From contig NC_065530.1 of the NCBI RefSeq assembly GCF_020184175.1, forward strand, positions 30,481,260-30,545,259: DNA of 64,000 nucleotides, written 5' to 3'. This document shows, one piece after another, positions 37,612 to 47,859 of the stretch. The notes beneath the pieces are model-generated. The model searched no databases and was not told the DNA's origin. It saw only the letters and a program-made list of their open reading frames with translations. This DNA comes from Aphis gossypii (taxonomy: Eukaryota > Arthropoda > Insecta > Hemiptera > Aphididae). A program made the position numbers and the translations under genes. The first letter of the stretch is position 1. Each line of letters opens with the position of its first letter.

Positions 37612-39382
37612 AGCTGTATTTAAAAATGATTGTATTGTATGCATGGTCTGCGATACATTTTAACTATCTCAAAAACACCCTGGTTCTAGCATCAAAATAT
37701 CTATTATAACTAATAGTCTGTCTTGTATGTTTATCTTACTGAAATTGAAATTGAAACAAAAAATTTTTTAGTAATTTGTTAACATTTGTCAATATATCGC
37801 CAAGAGGATGCCTACGAGTTCCTTCGTTACCTAATTGAAAGCATGGAACGGTGATATTTGTCTGTTTTAGAACATGCTGCTAAATCGTATGTACATTGTA
37901 CGTCATATAAATATTAATAGAAAAATTAATATAAAATATACTACTGTTGTTTTATTTTTATATTTAGTCTAGACAATTATTCCAAAGAAACAACACCGAT
38001 TAACTAAATTTTCGGTGGCTATATCCACACTGAAGGTATATTTATTTAAACAATTAATTTAGTAAATTAAATACTAAATTTAAATTTATTTTTAATGTGT
38101 GGTAATAAATGTGGATACGTATCCACCATGTTCTATAACTTTCAAGACATCATTCTTGACATCATCCAATCGGAAAACGTTAACGACGCTTAAAAAAAAT
38201 ATTTTTAAAAAGAAGATCTAGACGAATTTAACTGTGAAAGATGTCAACGACAAGGGGCTGCTAATAAAATGTTTTCAATTGAAAAATCACTAAATATTTT
38301 TTGCATTCTGTTGAAAAGGTAAATTATTGCTTGAATGAAAATTAATTAAATATATGCTTATGTATTTATTAATATATACATATTATCGTGCTGCTAATCA
38401 AACAACTATAAAAAAAATAATAAATATAGTACTATTATATTACAGGTAAAATTTTGATATGGAACGAGTTAAAAACATTAAAAAAATTAAAATAAATGAA
38501 CGAATAGATTTATCTAGATATTAATTTGATCAACTGTTGTATTATATGTATGAATATTTTACAAGAGATGTTAGTACGTAAGAAATAAGTTAAGAAAAAC
38601 TATAGATAATAAGTAAAACAGTAAAATTCAATAAGTTAAGCAATAGTTAATTATTCACAGAAATAGGTTAAAATAACAATTGTGCAATTCGGTGCCAGTA
38701 AACTTTATATTACAGTTAGCATAGTAAGCAAGATATAATAATAAGAAATGTAAATAAATTTGTTTAATAATTTACTAATCGGGTTAAAATAACAATTACA
38801 CATAATCATAGTATCTATAATTGTAAATTTAACGTAGTAATAGAAAAATGTAGAACAATCGATAGTAATTCGATTGTAAGTGTAATATATAAGTGAGATG
38901 GCTAAGACAGCAAAGGGAGTCAGTGGTGGTGATCGTGTGACTCGATCACCACCGGACGTCGTGTTCAAACTTCAAATAAAGTATTTTGCGTTATTTTGTG
39001 TTTAACTTTATTTTGGTATACGTCCGAGTAATCGGCGTATACGACACAACATAATTTAAAAATATATGCTCGGCCATTAAGATAGCATCTGGTATTGATG
39101 GTTAATCATCACGGTTTATCTTTAAATAGTGGACTCTACACAGTTGTTGGTCTAACACCCTCTGCATCATATTACTATTTTAATGATTCAAATGTATGTT
39201 TAATAACTGATTATATTTTCATTACATTTATTTATTTTAAGATAATAAATTATGATTATACGTTTATCAAGAAAATTTCAAAAAGTAATGATTCATATAT
39301 AATATTTTATGAAATTAATCCATCAGAAAATAAAAAATGTATGCGTGAAAATGATACTTTAGAATTGAATAGTAGTAAGTGA
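37612..39382 (+). pseudogene. USP36/42-like ubiquitin-specific protease pseudogene (unprocessed, interrupted)
   Basis: Pieces of a USP catalytic domain appear in correct order with introns retained. 37612-37760: DCIVCMVC then QKHPGSSIKI. 37795-37880: QEDAYEFLRYLIESMER (the QQDAHEF box) then YLSVLEHA. About 37998-38034: IFGGYIHTE before a gtatat donor. 38107-38320: CGYVSTMF, FNCERCQRQGAANKMFS (zinc-binding CxxC) and CILLKR. 38457-38523: MERVKNIKKIKINERIDLSRY. After an LTR-like insertion, 39077-39193: VNHHGLSLNSGLYTVVG then YYYFNDSNV. Final exon from about 39272: SNDSYIIFYEIN. Intact USPs have SGHYTA; here the catalytic His is Leu. In-frame stops replace Cys after MER, Gln before IFGG, and Tyr after PLR. 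The Cys-box exon (GNTCYLNS) was not found. The USP family is certain; the subfamily is inferred. Confidence 0.85.
38528..39052 (+). mobile_element. Solo-LTR-like insertion inside the USP pseudogene
   Basis: This segment separates two adjacent parts of the USP domain, so it is an insertion. It has the order of signals expected of an LTR: TATATAAG (38886-38893), an initiator TCAGT (38920-38924), AATAAA (38975-38980), and an end CGACACAACA compatible with TG…CA termini. A strong hairpin GGTGGTGATCG/CGATCACCACC (38925-38935 with 38943-38953) lies just after the predicted start site. TAATTT occurs at both junctions (38522-38527 and 39053-39058) and may be the target duplication. If so, the element starts with GATCAACTGTTG rather than a plain TG, which is a weakness. 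Alternatively the LTR starts at TGTTG (38535) or TGTTAGTACG (38568). Confidence 0.5.
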
Positions 39383-39553
39383 CCGACCCAAAGTGTGGCT
39401 TGATCACAGTTTGTTTTATAACTTAATAATTATTATTTTAAGTTATTCTATTACTTTTTTAAATATAATATTAGTTCTGATTAACTGTACATATACATTT
39501 AATATATAGTATATAGTATAATATATAATGTTACAGAACTAGTCTCCAATTGA

Positions 39554-39693
39554 TAGCAAAACATATGGGAAATGTTTAAGTTTAAAAAAAAATAAATATT
39601 TTTCAGCTGTATTTGGATGCTAAAAATGTTAGCAATGGTCAATTCCCTCAAGTAGTCCCTACTTACCCACTTAAGACTTGGTCGATATTGTAA
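39554..39693 (+). pseudogene. Upstream duplicate of the terminal exon of the small candidate gene
   Basis: Positions 39554-39679 match 40336-40460 with only a handful of differences. Both copies contain an acceptor (atttttcag) followed by an open frame starting LYLDA and continuing NVSNGQFP. The frame is conserved: the differences inside it change two residues (Glu to Lys and Glu to Gln) and introduce no stop. This copy loses the stop at the homologous position and reads on WSIL before TAA at 39691-39693. It has no AATAAA nearby and no matching first exon was found, so it is probably a broken partial duplicate. Confidence 0.45.
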
Positions 39694-39910
39694 GACTAAC
39701 CTCTGCCTTGTATGACTGTGTTGTGTCTCGTATACTGAACTTTGAGCATCCGGAGAATGCGTGTTTTTTTGTTTGATCGTCAAGATGTCCATCGTTAAAT
39801 TTGGTTTTTTTTTTCCAGATGCTGTGAATTTTCATTTTCACTCTCACTGTTTCTTTTATGGCCACTCATATTTAATCTCGATTACTTTCATTCGCAACCA
39901 TGTACAATGT

Positions 39911-39937
39911 ACATATTAACAAATTTAATACTTCAGT
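39911..39937 (+). promoter_or_regulatory. Candidate core promoter of the small secreted-protein-like gene
   Basis: An arthropod initiator match TTCAGTC (+1 A at 39935) is preceded by ACATATTA at 39911-39918, about 24 bp upstream, a plausible weak TATA element. The predicted leader is 37 nt to the ATG at 39972. This is a pattern match only. Confidence 0.3.
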
Positions 39938-39971
39938 CTTGTCTTTGTGTTGTCATTAAAAACATTTAAAA

Positions 39972-40462
39972 ATGAGTATTATATTCAAATTTGTTATAAT
40001 AGCTGCAACGCCGTGCCTGGAAATCGTATCTTATTATACATATAAAAGTTTGGGTAAGTACCTATGTTTTAAAATATAAGGCATTTTCGTAGATGACTTA
40101 AAATTAAATTTTAGATTTATTTTATTAGTAAGATATCCTGCTATTTTTATTTTAATATAATTTTAAGATTTTTATATACCTGGTATTTTTAAGAGTTAAT
40201 TATCTATGACTTTTCTTATTTGTTCTTTCAACATTAAATATTCATAATTTGTATCCATGTTGCAGTAAACGTAAGTGATTTATTTAAAACCAATACGGTA
40301 TACACTCGATTATCCGTAATATTCCGCGGAATCATTAGCAAAACATATGGGAAATGTTTAAGTTTAGAAAAAAAAAATATTTTTCAGCTGTATTTGGATG
40401 CTGAAAATGTTAGCAATGGTCAATTCCCTGAAGTAGTCCCTACTTACCCACTTAAGACTTAA
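39972..40462 (+). CDS. Candidate tiny secreted-protein gene with a 5-nt microexon
   Basis: Proposed exons are 39972-40053, 40266-40270 and 40388-40462. Exon 1 starts MSIIFKFVIIAATPCLEIVS, a signal-peptide-like hydrophobic stretch, and ends in phase 1 at a strong donor (gtaagt). The microexon TAAAC lies between ttgcag and gtaagt and restores the frame (residues VN). Exon 3 begins after atttttcag, encodes LYLDAENVSNGQFPEVVPTY then PLKT, and stops with TAA at 40460-40462; AATAAA follows at 40491-40496. The product would be 53 residues, with about 30 after the hydrophobic segment. Splicing exon 1 directly to exon 3 hits a stop after five codons, so the microexon is needed. I recognise no family. 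Microexons and short secreted products occur in aphid effector-type genes, but that link is speculative. Confidence 0.35.
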
Positions 40463-40490
40463 CATTTAATTACCGTCTCGTGATTCGTAG

Positions 40491-40496
40491 AATAAA
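40491..40496 (+). terminator. AATAAA polyadenylation signal
   Basis: Canonical signal 28 nt after the TAA of the small candidate gene, the position expected for a genuine 3' end. Confidence 0.45.
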
Positions 40497-40679
40497 TATG
40501 GCTACTAATTGTATACACGAGTATATTATACATTATTATAAACCGTAATAATAATGAATACGTCACCCGGTATAGATATGAGAGCCCAATTAATGATATA
40601 GGCGGTAGCGTTGCCAATCTGAACCAGCTGAATACCAACGATGGAGGCGTTGAAAAGTGAATTTCCACAGTGGATATGT

Positions 40680-41200
40680 CACAACAGTGGCGTATATACA
40701 ATACGGGAAAAACCGAAAAAAACGGACGTCGTCACACACGAGGTGAAAGATGCGAAACGACGCACACGTGACTCACAATGATAGACCAGAAAAGTTAAAG
40801 GTCCGCGCGGGTAAACGACCGATTTCGGTGTTGTAACGACCGACGCGTAACAAAAAAAAGAACGGTGATCCGTACCCATGCACACGCTAATTCACAACGG
40901 TGCAGAATTAACGGACTAAACGCTGTCGTCAATCGGTCTGCAAAATATACACGTAAAACAGACTTTGACGATAAAATAAAGAAAAACGGTCACTGCATCG
41001 CACACGGATACGTGCACGTACGAAAAACAGCTGAGGAAACACCCACGCAATCGGCGGCTGTCGAGAAAGAACCAAAGACGCGACCATCGTCAGCCAGACA
41101 GAGTGTCGTCAGACGAGCCTGATAAGGTCGGTCATTGGTCCGACCGGCGGTGACACGGAGGTGACGAAGTTCGCGGTCGATCTGGACAATACTACGACCA
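40680..41200. promoter_or_regulatory. CpG-rich islet, possible promoter
   Basis: About 500 bp of balanced base composition with frequent CpG in otherwise AT-rich DNA. Frames on both strands (plus 40865-41122, minus 40679-40885) show no known motif and have non-ATG starts, so I treat them as compositional. A palindromic CGGTCATTGGTCCGACCGG segment lies at about 41127-41146. No gene body is visible on either side, so the function is unknown. Confidence 0.25.
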
Positions 41201-41209
41201 TGGACTAAG

Positions 41210-42830
41210 ATTTAACTGTCTGCTAATATCTATTGACAAATTGTTCATTGCATGCTAGTAATTATTTATAGTGTATTAAATACCATTTCATCTGTGTAAC
41301 TATGGAATAATATGATAACTAGTAATAATATAACTAATAGGTATTTATAATAAGCACAAATATACATTTTCATATAATGTTATACATTTAATTTACATAA
41401 TTAAAATTAAAAAATTGTGTACAGTAACAAATTTAAAAGTGTGCATTACTTTTTGTACATTAACCAAAGTTATTTCGTTTTTAATTTTTAAACTTTTAGT
41501 TATATAGGTATCAAGAACTTTTATAGAAGATTGTCTTAGATTGTATTTATTGTAAGTATAACTAATTATTAATAATTACCAAAAAAAATTATGCTACAAA
41601 GTTATTTGTGGCATGTGTACTACTAAGTCTATGTTTATTATTTAAAAATATTTTGGTGTAAGGAATTAGGTGTGCAGTAGCAAAATACCCTAATTTTAGG
41701 GTCTGATTTATATATTCACATATTTATGTATTGGTATTTGGTAGTTATGATAGGTACTGAATATTGATCACTGGACATTGATGTATCTTTTTTACATGCA
41801 TAATTAATATAACTACTAAATCAATTTATACAGGTAAGAATAGGTATTAAACATAAATTATACTAAATTATAAAAGTTAAAAAAAAAGATAAAATATCAA
41901 GAAATCACAATTTAAAAATAGCTAATACCTAGTAGTTAGACTTAGAATATATATTTTTTTAGGTTTTCGGTTGTTGAGACCATTTTACCAATTCCTCTCA
42001 ATCCGTCCCTTTCTACCAATGCTACTATTTATGGTTTATCTAGTTGCATATTATATATATTTTCACGTCGTTTTTCAAATAGTTTTCCCAGTGATTTCGT
42101 ACTAGTTAGTGAACTACAAAAAAATTGAACCTATTTTATTTTTTTTTTTTAATATCTCTTAGTCTCTTTAAAGTGACTTTTTTTAACAACTGATTTATAT
42201 ACTCAAAAATACGAAATAAAAACAATAATTATTTGTATAAAACAATATATTTTAACAAGTATATATTATGTTTAATATGTTATAATATATAATATTTAGT
42301 ATAACAACAAAACATAAATAAACTAAAAAATAATTATATTCGATTTTTATTTGTACTTGTGTCGGATATATATATATATACTCGTATATATATGTATTGT
42401 ATTATTGTAAGTATATAAAATGATTAAGTTTTCTACATGAATATTTGATAAGTAAACATGATAATCTTAAATAAATTATTATTTCAATATAAATGTAAAT
42501 AGTATCCACGAAAAAATTAACAGAAGAATAACGGCAGGAAATAAGTAATATTTTGTTTATACCATTATTTAAAGTGCTTATTATACCTATAGTTATGTAT
42601 GCTTAAAAGACATAGATATCAACAAAGTCGGATTGAAAAAAGACTGTTAGTATTCAAAAGGAAAATCCTACATAGAATCCATGGGCCTAAAAGAAACCAG
42701 TAATCTATATTCTATACTTCACATCTCATATACATCGACAATAATAATTGATTCATCGTCGATTCGTAGATTCTATATGCACACATTCTGAGGTGGGTCG
42801 TATAATATTATAATACATATACATTGAAAT
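41210..42830. other. Intergenic, no gene seen
   Basis: AT-rich with short TA microsatellite-like runs (near 42367-42380). Nothing else is recognised. Confidence 0.5.
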
Positions 42831-42837
42831 TCAAATT

Positions 42838-43161
42838 TTACAGAAAAAACATAAAACTTATTTTATGTAACTTATTATGTTCCTTTTTCGAAATAAATGA
42901 AATAAAGATACACATAGCTACTGTTATTATAGAAACACGTAAATATGTTTCGTTTTCACACCAAATAGTGTGTTTGGATACAAATAACATATTTCTGTAA
43001 ACATTTGAAAATGTCAAAATATTGGATGTGTTCCCTAACAAAAGTGATACTAAAACCCCCAGTAAACTCTCGGGTATAACAGTAAAAATATTGGTGACGA
43101 TACGTTGAACGGTGTGGATATGTGACAAAAAATCGGGACTTGCTTTTGTATATAGTAGTAC
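42838..43161 (-). CDS. Unassigned hydrophobic reading frame, possible exon of a membrane protein
   Basis: The minus strand is open for about 107 codons from a possible acceptor (ccatag before 43161) to TAA at 42838-42840. There is no ATG at its start, so it would be an internal or last exon. Two hydrophobic segments are visible: PESLLGVLVSLLLG and LRVSIITVAMCIFISFIS, separated by a polar part with two Cys. Codon choice looks more protein-like than in neighbouring chance frames, but the acceptor has a poor pyrimidine tract and no partner exons were found. A chemoreceptor or transporter fragment is conceivable; I cannot assign a family. Confidence 0.2.
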   Translation of the reverse strand, partial: VLLYTKASPDFLSHIHTVQRIVTNIFTVIPESLLGVLVSLLLGNTSNILTFSNVYRNMLFVSKHTIWCENETYLRVSIITVAMCIFISFISKKEHNKLHKISFMFFL

Positions 43162-43169
43162 CTATGGAT

Positions 43170-44770
43170 AAATAATTTTACGCACTTACGAATTCATATT
43201 TATATTTATTTATTATAAGTTGATATAGCAATTTTTTGTTTTTTTTTTTTAGATTTCGTTTTATATATTAAGCTGAATATATTAAGTATTTCCCGATATA
43301 CGAGTAGTTTATTTTGGGTATAAAAATACATCTAGCATCCGGCGTCCAACCGGTGTTTTATCGGCTTGTATTTTTATTCCATTTGTGTCTGTAAATACGT
43401 TGTTATTAATATAAGTTTTAAACAATTATACCATAAGGAGTGCTGATTAATAAAATTTAAAAAAATGTTAAAATATGGCAAGTTTTCTTAATTTTTTGAG
43501 GTAAGTACATGATGTTTATTTTTTTTTTTAATTTAGTCTTAAATTGTCCAAAGAATTTCATTTTAAATACAGAATTATATTTGTGAATATTTTGTAAAAA
43601 GTGCTTTGAATTGACTGAATTTACAAAAAATGATGACAACGGTAGTTCAGATGGTGGATATTCAATTTTTAACTTAACTTAAATTTGTTATTTGCGCAAC
43701 ATATGTCTGGCTAAAAACTATCGTGTTTGACATATAAGCGTTTGTTCATTTGAATTTAAACGTCTACGAGAGTTAGATGAGACGACCTCAGTCCAGTTAT
43801 AATTGAAAACATCGTCCATATCACTTAATTTGCTTTCTGATAAATTTAATTTCATTAGTACGATGCTTTGATTGATTATTTTAATTAGAGAGATGGCTTT
43901 ATTTAATTTAGTATTTATTATTGATTAGATATAGAGTGTTACGTAAATAGACTGATAAGTAATAACAGTTTTACCGTTTGCGATTATCGTGTGTGTATTT
44001 TAAACTGTAATTAATATACTTACAGAAGTTCTTTTGTTAGGGGATTAGACCAGGAAGAGTGGTAATTTTTCGTAAAAAAACACTTAAGAGATTTTGTGAT
44101 GCCAAGATTTTTGTGAGTCAGCTTTTTTTCATTGTTAGGTCAATTTCATTATTTTACTTCGTCATAGAAAATAAGTAAATACATTGATTTTATTTATATA
44201 CAGTGTATGTATAAGGTTGAAGGGCTATGTATAGGTATTTAATATTTTAATGAATTAAAAATAAAGTTTGAACTTGGAAATTGATTTTGTCGTGCATATC
44301 AATATATTAATATACACCTAGGTATATAAATAATTAATAACAAATATACTTTAACGCAGTACGTATATATATAGTATTTTAAATACATATTATGATTTTT
44401 ATAATATATTTCAATTTTTATCCATCTGCAGCTATTGATACGTTTATAAACTATTGAACATCGGGCGGTGAGGTGATATGACGCAAATAAAAAAAATAAG
44501 GTTGTAATGAATTCCAAATGGTGTTTCTGATTTCAATAATTAATAATATCTATTAAAATAATATATTCAGATAGACTGAAATTATGATTTTCGAAGATTG
44601 TTACTATAATATATCTTGAAATAAATATTATTGCCAGTTTTTTAACTACAAATTAAATATATTTATTGTTTTTAAATGTTAAAATTTTCATAATTTTATA
44701 TATATCTCCAACCATCAAAAGTCATATTTACAATTCTTAGTAATGAAAATTAAAATATAATCATAAATTT
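43170..44770. other. Intergenic, no gene seen
   Basis: AT-rich DNA without supported features. Confidence 0.5.
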
Positions 44771-44778
44771 GAAAACGG

Positions 44779-45060
44779 TTAATTGAATAAATTATGGGTA
44801 TATATTTTTTCCAGTGCGCATTCTACACATTTTCTCGGAAAAAAAGAAGCGTCTGTACGTACATTTTTGAAATACTTCATGACATTTCGAGAATGGTCGG
44901 AATGTTTTAAAGTGTAGGGCATTAGCGACAATTCCATCTTAAATGCGTAACCGTTCACATAGAGACGTTCCAATTTATTCGGATCCTTTAATATTTGTTC
45001 ATGTTTCCAGTCTTTTAGTGGCAATCATTCGTACGTATCTTTTTCCAAACATCATTCATA
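44779..45060 (-). pseudogene. Unrecognised coding-like fragment with an in-frame stop
   Basis: On the minus strand 82 codons read without interruption to TAA at 44779-44781, with contents such as DWKHEQILKDPNKLERLYV, YTLKHSDHSRNVMKYF and FFPRKCVECALEKIY. The composition (balanced charge, Trp, Cys, His) is unlike the AT-driven chance frames nearby. The frame continues upstream through a TGA as LEKDTYE, so a Trp codon has probably become a stop (TGG to TGA). I take this as the remnant of a gene or an exon with an uncertain start. The family is not recognised. Confidence 0.3.
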
Positions 45061-45069
45061 TTTTAATAT

Positions 45070-47760
45070 ACGTTTAATTAACCCATAAAAATGATAATAA
45101 TCTACCCATCCATTAACCTTTCAATCTAATGTTCAATAATATTTTTTTTAGTATGTAAAAATTTTTTTTATTTAATTAATAATTACTTATATTTATGACA
45201 CGTTAAGTTATTGTTTTTACCATATTGCAGACCTCTGAAACTTACGAAAAATAAAGATACAATTGCATCTCAGAACGCATAATATGTTTTTCCACTGCGT
45301 AACAGGATATTATTGTTATACGGTTAATATGTATTTTGATCTATATTATACACTGTTTAGGTTTACGTTCCATTTGTGATGACGTCAAAGGAATATAATA
45401 TCCAGATAGCTTGCACTTTTCAGCGATTTATTCACGCTGACCGGTACGGCGGTACATGCTTATAAAATATAAGTATAATAAAATGGTTTTTGCAGATCGA
45501 CATACATATCAGCTAAATATTGAAATAGGTATGTTATTATCCAAACCAATAACGCACATAACTATATACTACGAAGTGTATTATTAATTTAATATGTATA
45601 TTTTTATTATAGTACAATGTACTGCTACACTGCATAAGGTACCTATCAATTAATATACCTACTACACCAATAATAGGTACATATGTTGGTATATTATAAT
45701 GATTACACATAATATGCGCCTATGTGTAATATATATTTATGTTTTTCAATAAATTGTATATTTTAAATAATAATTAGAAAGTTATTGTTAATAGTATATA
45801 AATAGTTCAAAGTGAATGAGTTAAGGTAAAAAAAATGAACTTTTGCCGTGTCTTTATAATAGTATAATGTATATTGTATATGCGTCAAATAAATTGTTAA
45901 CTATTATATTTCTATAGTTCTATACTTAACTAGATATTTCATAAATACTAAAAATATTTTTTAACATTAAGCATTTGCATTAACTATCATATTATACTAA
46001 AAATTTAACCAGTTAAATTAAAAATGTTCTACTATATGTATATTTTAATGTTCATACTAATTTAGGGTCGTTACTAAAAAATAAAAATAATTTATAAATT
46101 GATTAATAGATACTATATTATATACTATAGACTTTATATCGATACTTCATTTAGTCATTATTTTTTTAAAATTCACCATAACCATTAATCATGATTAGTA
46201 GAGTTTTAAATTATTGAAGTGTGTTAAATATGTAGAGGGTATAGAAACCATGGAGTAATGTGTATAAGACTTAAGGTGTAAAATGGACAAGTAATGTATA
46301 TATGTAATAAATAATAATCTATAAGGTAGGTATAATTTAAAGATTTTGACTTTCTGAGAAAAATATGTTGGTGACCATGACAACTATACCAACGCAGTTT
46401 CCGTTTTCTTTTTTTTTTATTTAAGAAAATCAATTTTTGTTATTTTATTGTTATCCAAAAAATATAATGTTATTGAGAGTTGATATCTTGAACATTTATT
46501 TCTATTCTTTCAAATTTTGTTTCTTTTCAGTTTTATTAATGTAAAAAATGTCATGTTACAAGATAAATAATATTTTGCTTATTCTATTTAAGTTATTAAA
46601 TAATTCCTCCCTTATAATTTATAAGTTATAACAGAAGTCAGAAAGTACTTAAAAATTATTCTTTATTATAGGTACCTATAATTAATATTATATTAATTAT
46701 ATATCTATAAGCATATAAATATTGTAACGAGTTTCGTTTACTCATTTTATACTTGTACAATTTAAAATTCAGGTTAAAATTAACTTCAAAACTATAGTAC
46801 TATACTTAAACAGTTAAACATGTGAGTATTATGAGTGTACATATAGGTTATAATTACGTAAAAACTACGCTATTGTAGTATTGTGTTAGCTTACATGGCT
46901 CGATTGGCCAGTTAATTGAATAATAACAACAACATACCGCCAATTAATTTTAGTGTCTAATATTAATCAATGTAAGTAAACACTACATTAAATTAATACT
47001 CTACAATATCCGTTTTGAAACATCACCAAACTAATCTTTTTAATATAATAGATCCTATTACGTGTACCTACCTATGACTGAAGTTAACGTCTGATACGAT
47101 AACGTCAGAGTGATAAGTGAGAAAAAACATAATACTCCTTTCTAAAATATATATACAATATACGAGTAGTAAATATATATTATAGAGTGTATACTGTATA
47201 CTGTATAAGTATATTATAGGTATACTGTATAGTGAATACAATGTATATACATATATAGTTTCAAATTTATAATACAATTTATATTTTCAAAAAGAGTACT
47301 CGCTTATAATAGGTTAGAGTAGTATGATTTACGACTTGTAGATAGTTGCACTACTACAGTAACGTTTCATAAAGTCAGAAAAAATATTGGGTTTGTTTTA
47401 AATTTCCAGTTAAAGAAAAAAAACAAATACAACTGTCTTCCAAATACTTCATCTCAATATAGTATGTAATTAATAGACTTGAAATATGAAAATAAAAGCA
47501 TTTTAATGCCTATTATGTTATTTCTTTATTTTGTATTTTGTATTTTTTTTGAATATTTTTAACAGTATATCTACTATTAAATTAATAGTGAATCAACTAC
47601 TGTATTCTTTTAAACTTGATTTATGCCGACAACCGTGTAATTATTTTTATTAAATAATAATATACATAATATAAGTTTTGAACACCCTACCATCATGTTA
47701 TCCTAAAATATCCATTTGAAGGAAGAATCGTTTTAAACATAAAAATAGTTGACGAATGAC
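45070..47760. other. Intergenic, no gene seen
   Basis: AT-rich DNA with many TATA/ATAT runs. The overlapping minus-strand frames near 46195-46433 and 47068-47277 are dominated by Tyr, Ile and Leu from TA-rich sequence and are not supported. Confidence 0.5.
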
Positions 47761-47770
47761 GGGTCTAAAA

Positions 47771-47852
47771 TAGTGGTGTAGATACGATTTTTTCTGGGGG
47801 CGGGAGGTGGAAATCCCTTACACTCCCCTCCCACCCCGTAACTACACCACTA
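47771..47852. mobile_element. 82-bp palindromic MITE with TA ends
   Basis: TAGTGGTGTAGATACG (47771-47786) and CGTAACTACACCACTA (47837-47852) are inverted repeats with one mismatch. Inside, a GGGGGCGGGAGG tract pairs with CCTCCCACCCC, so nearly the whole unit can fold into one hairpin. Ends starting with TA fit a TA target as used by Tc1/mariner-type elements. The unit has no coding capacity. GC content is conspicuously higher than in the flanks. Confidence 0.65.
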
Positions 47853-47859
47853 GTCTAGA

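Noticed and set aside
39095..39382. 95-codon frame as an independent small gene
   Set aside because: Its start is the USP C-terminal catalytic region and its end is the USP final exon, with a gtatgt intron read through in the middle; it belongs to the pseudogene.
47068..47277. Minus-strand 69-codon frame
   Set aside because: Tyr/Ile/Leu/Ser composition from TATA-rich DNA, no ATG-linked or splice support.
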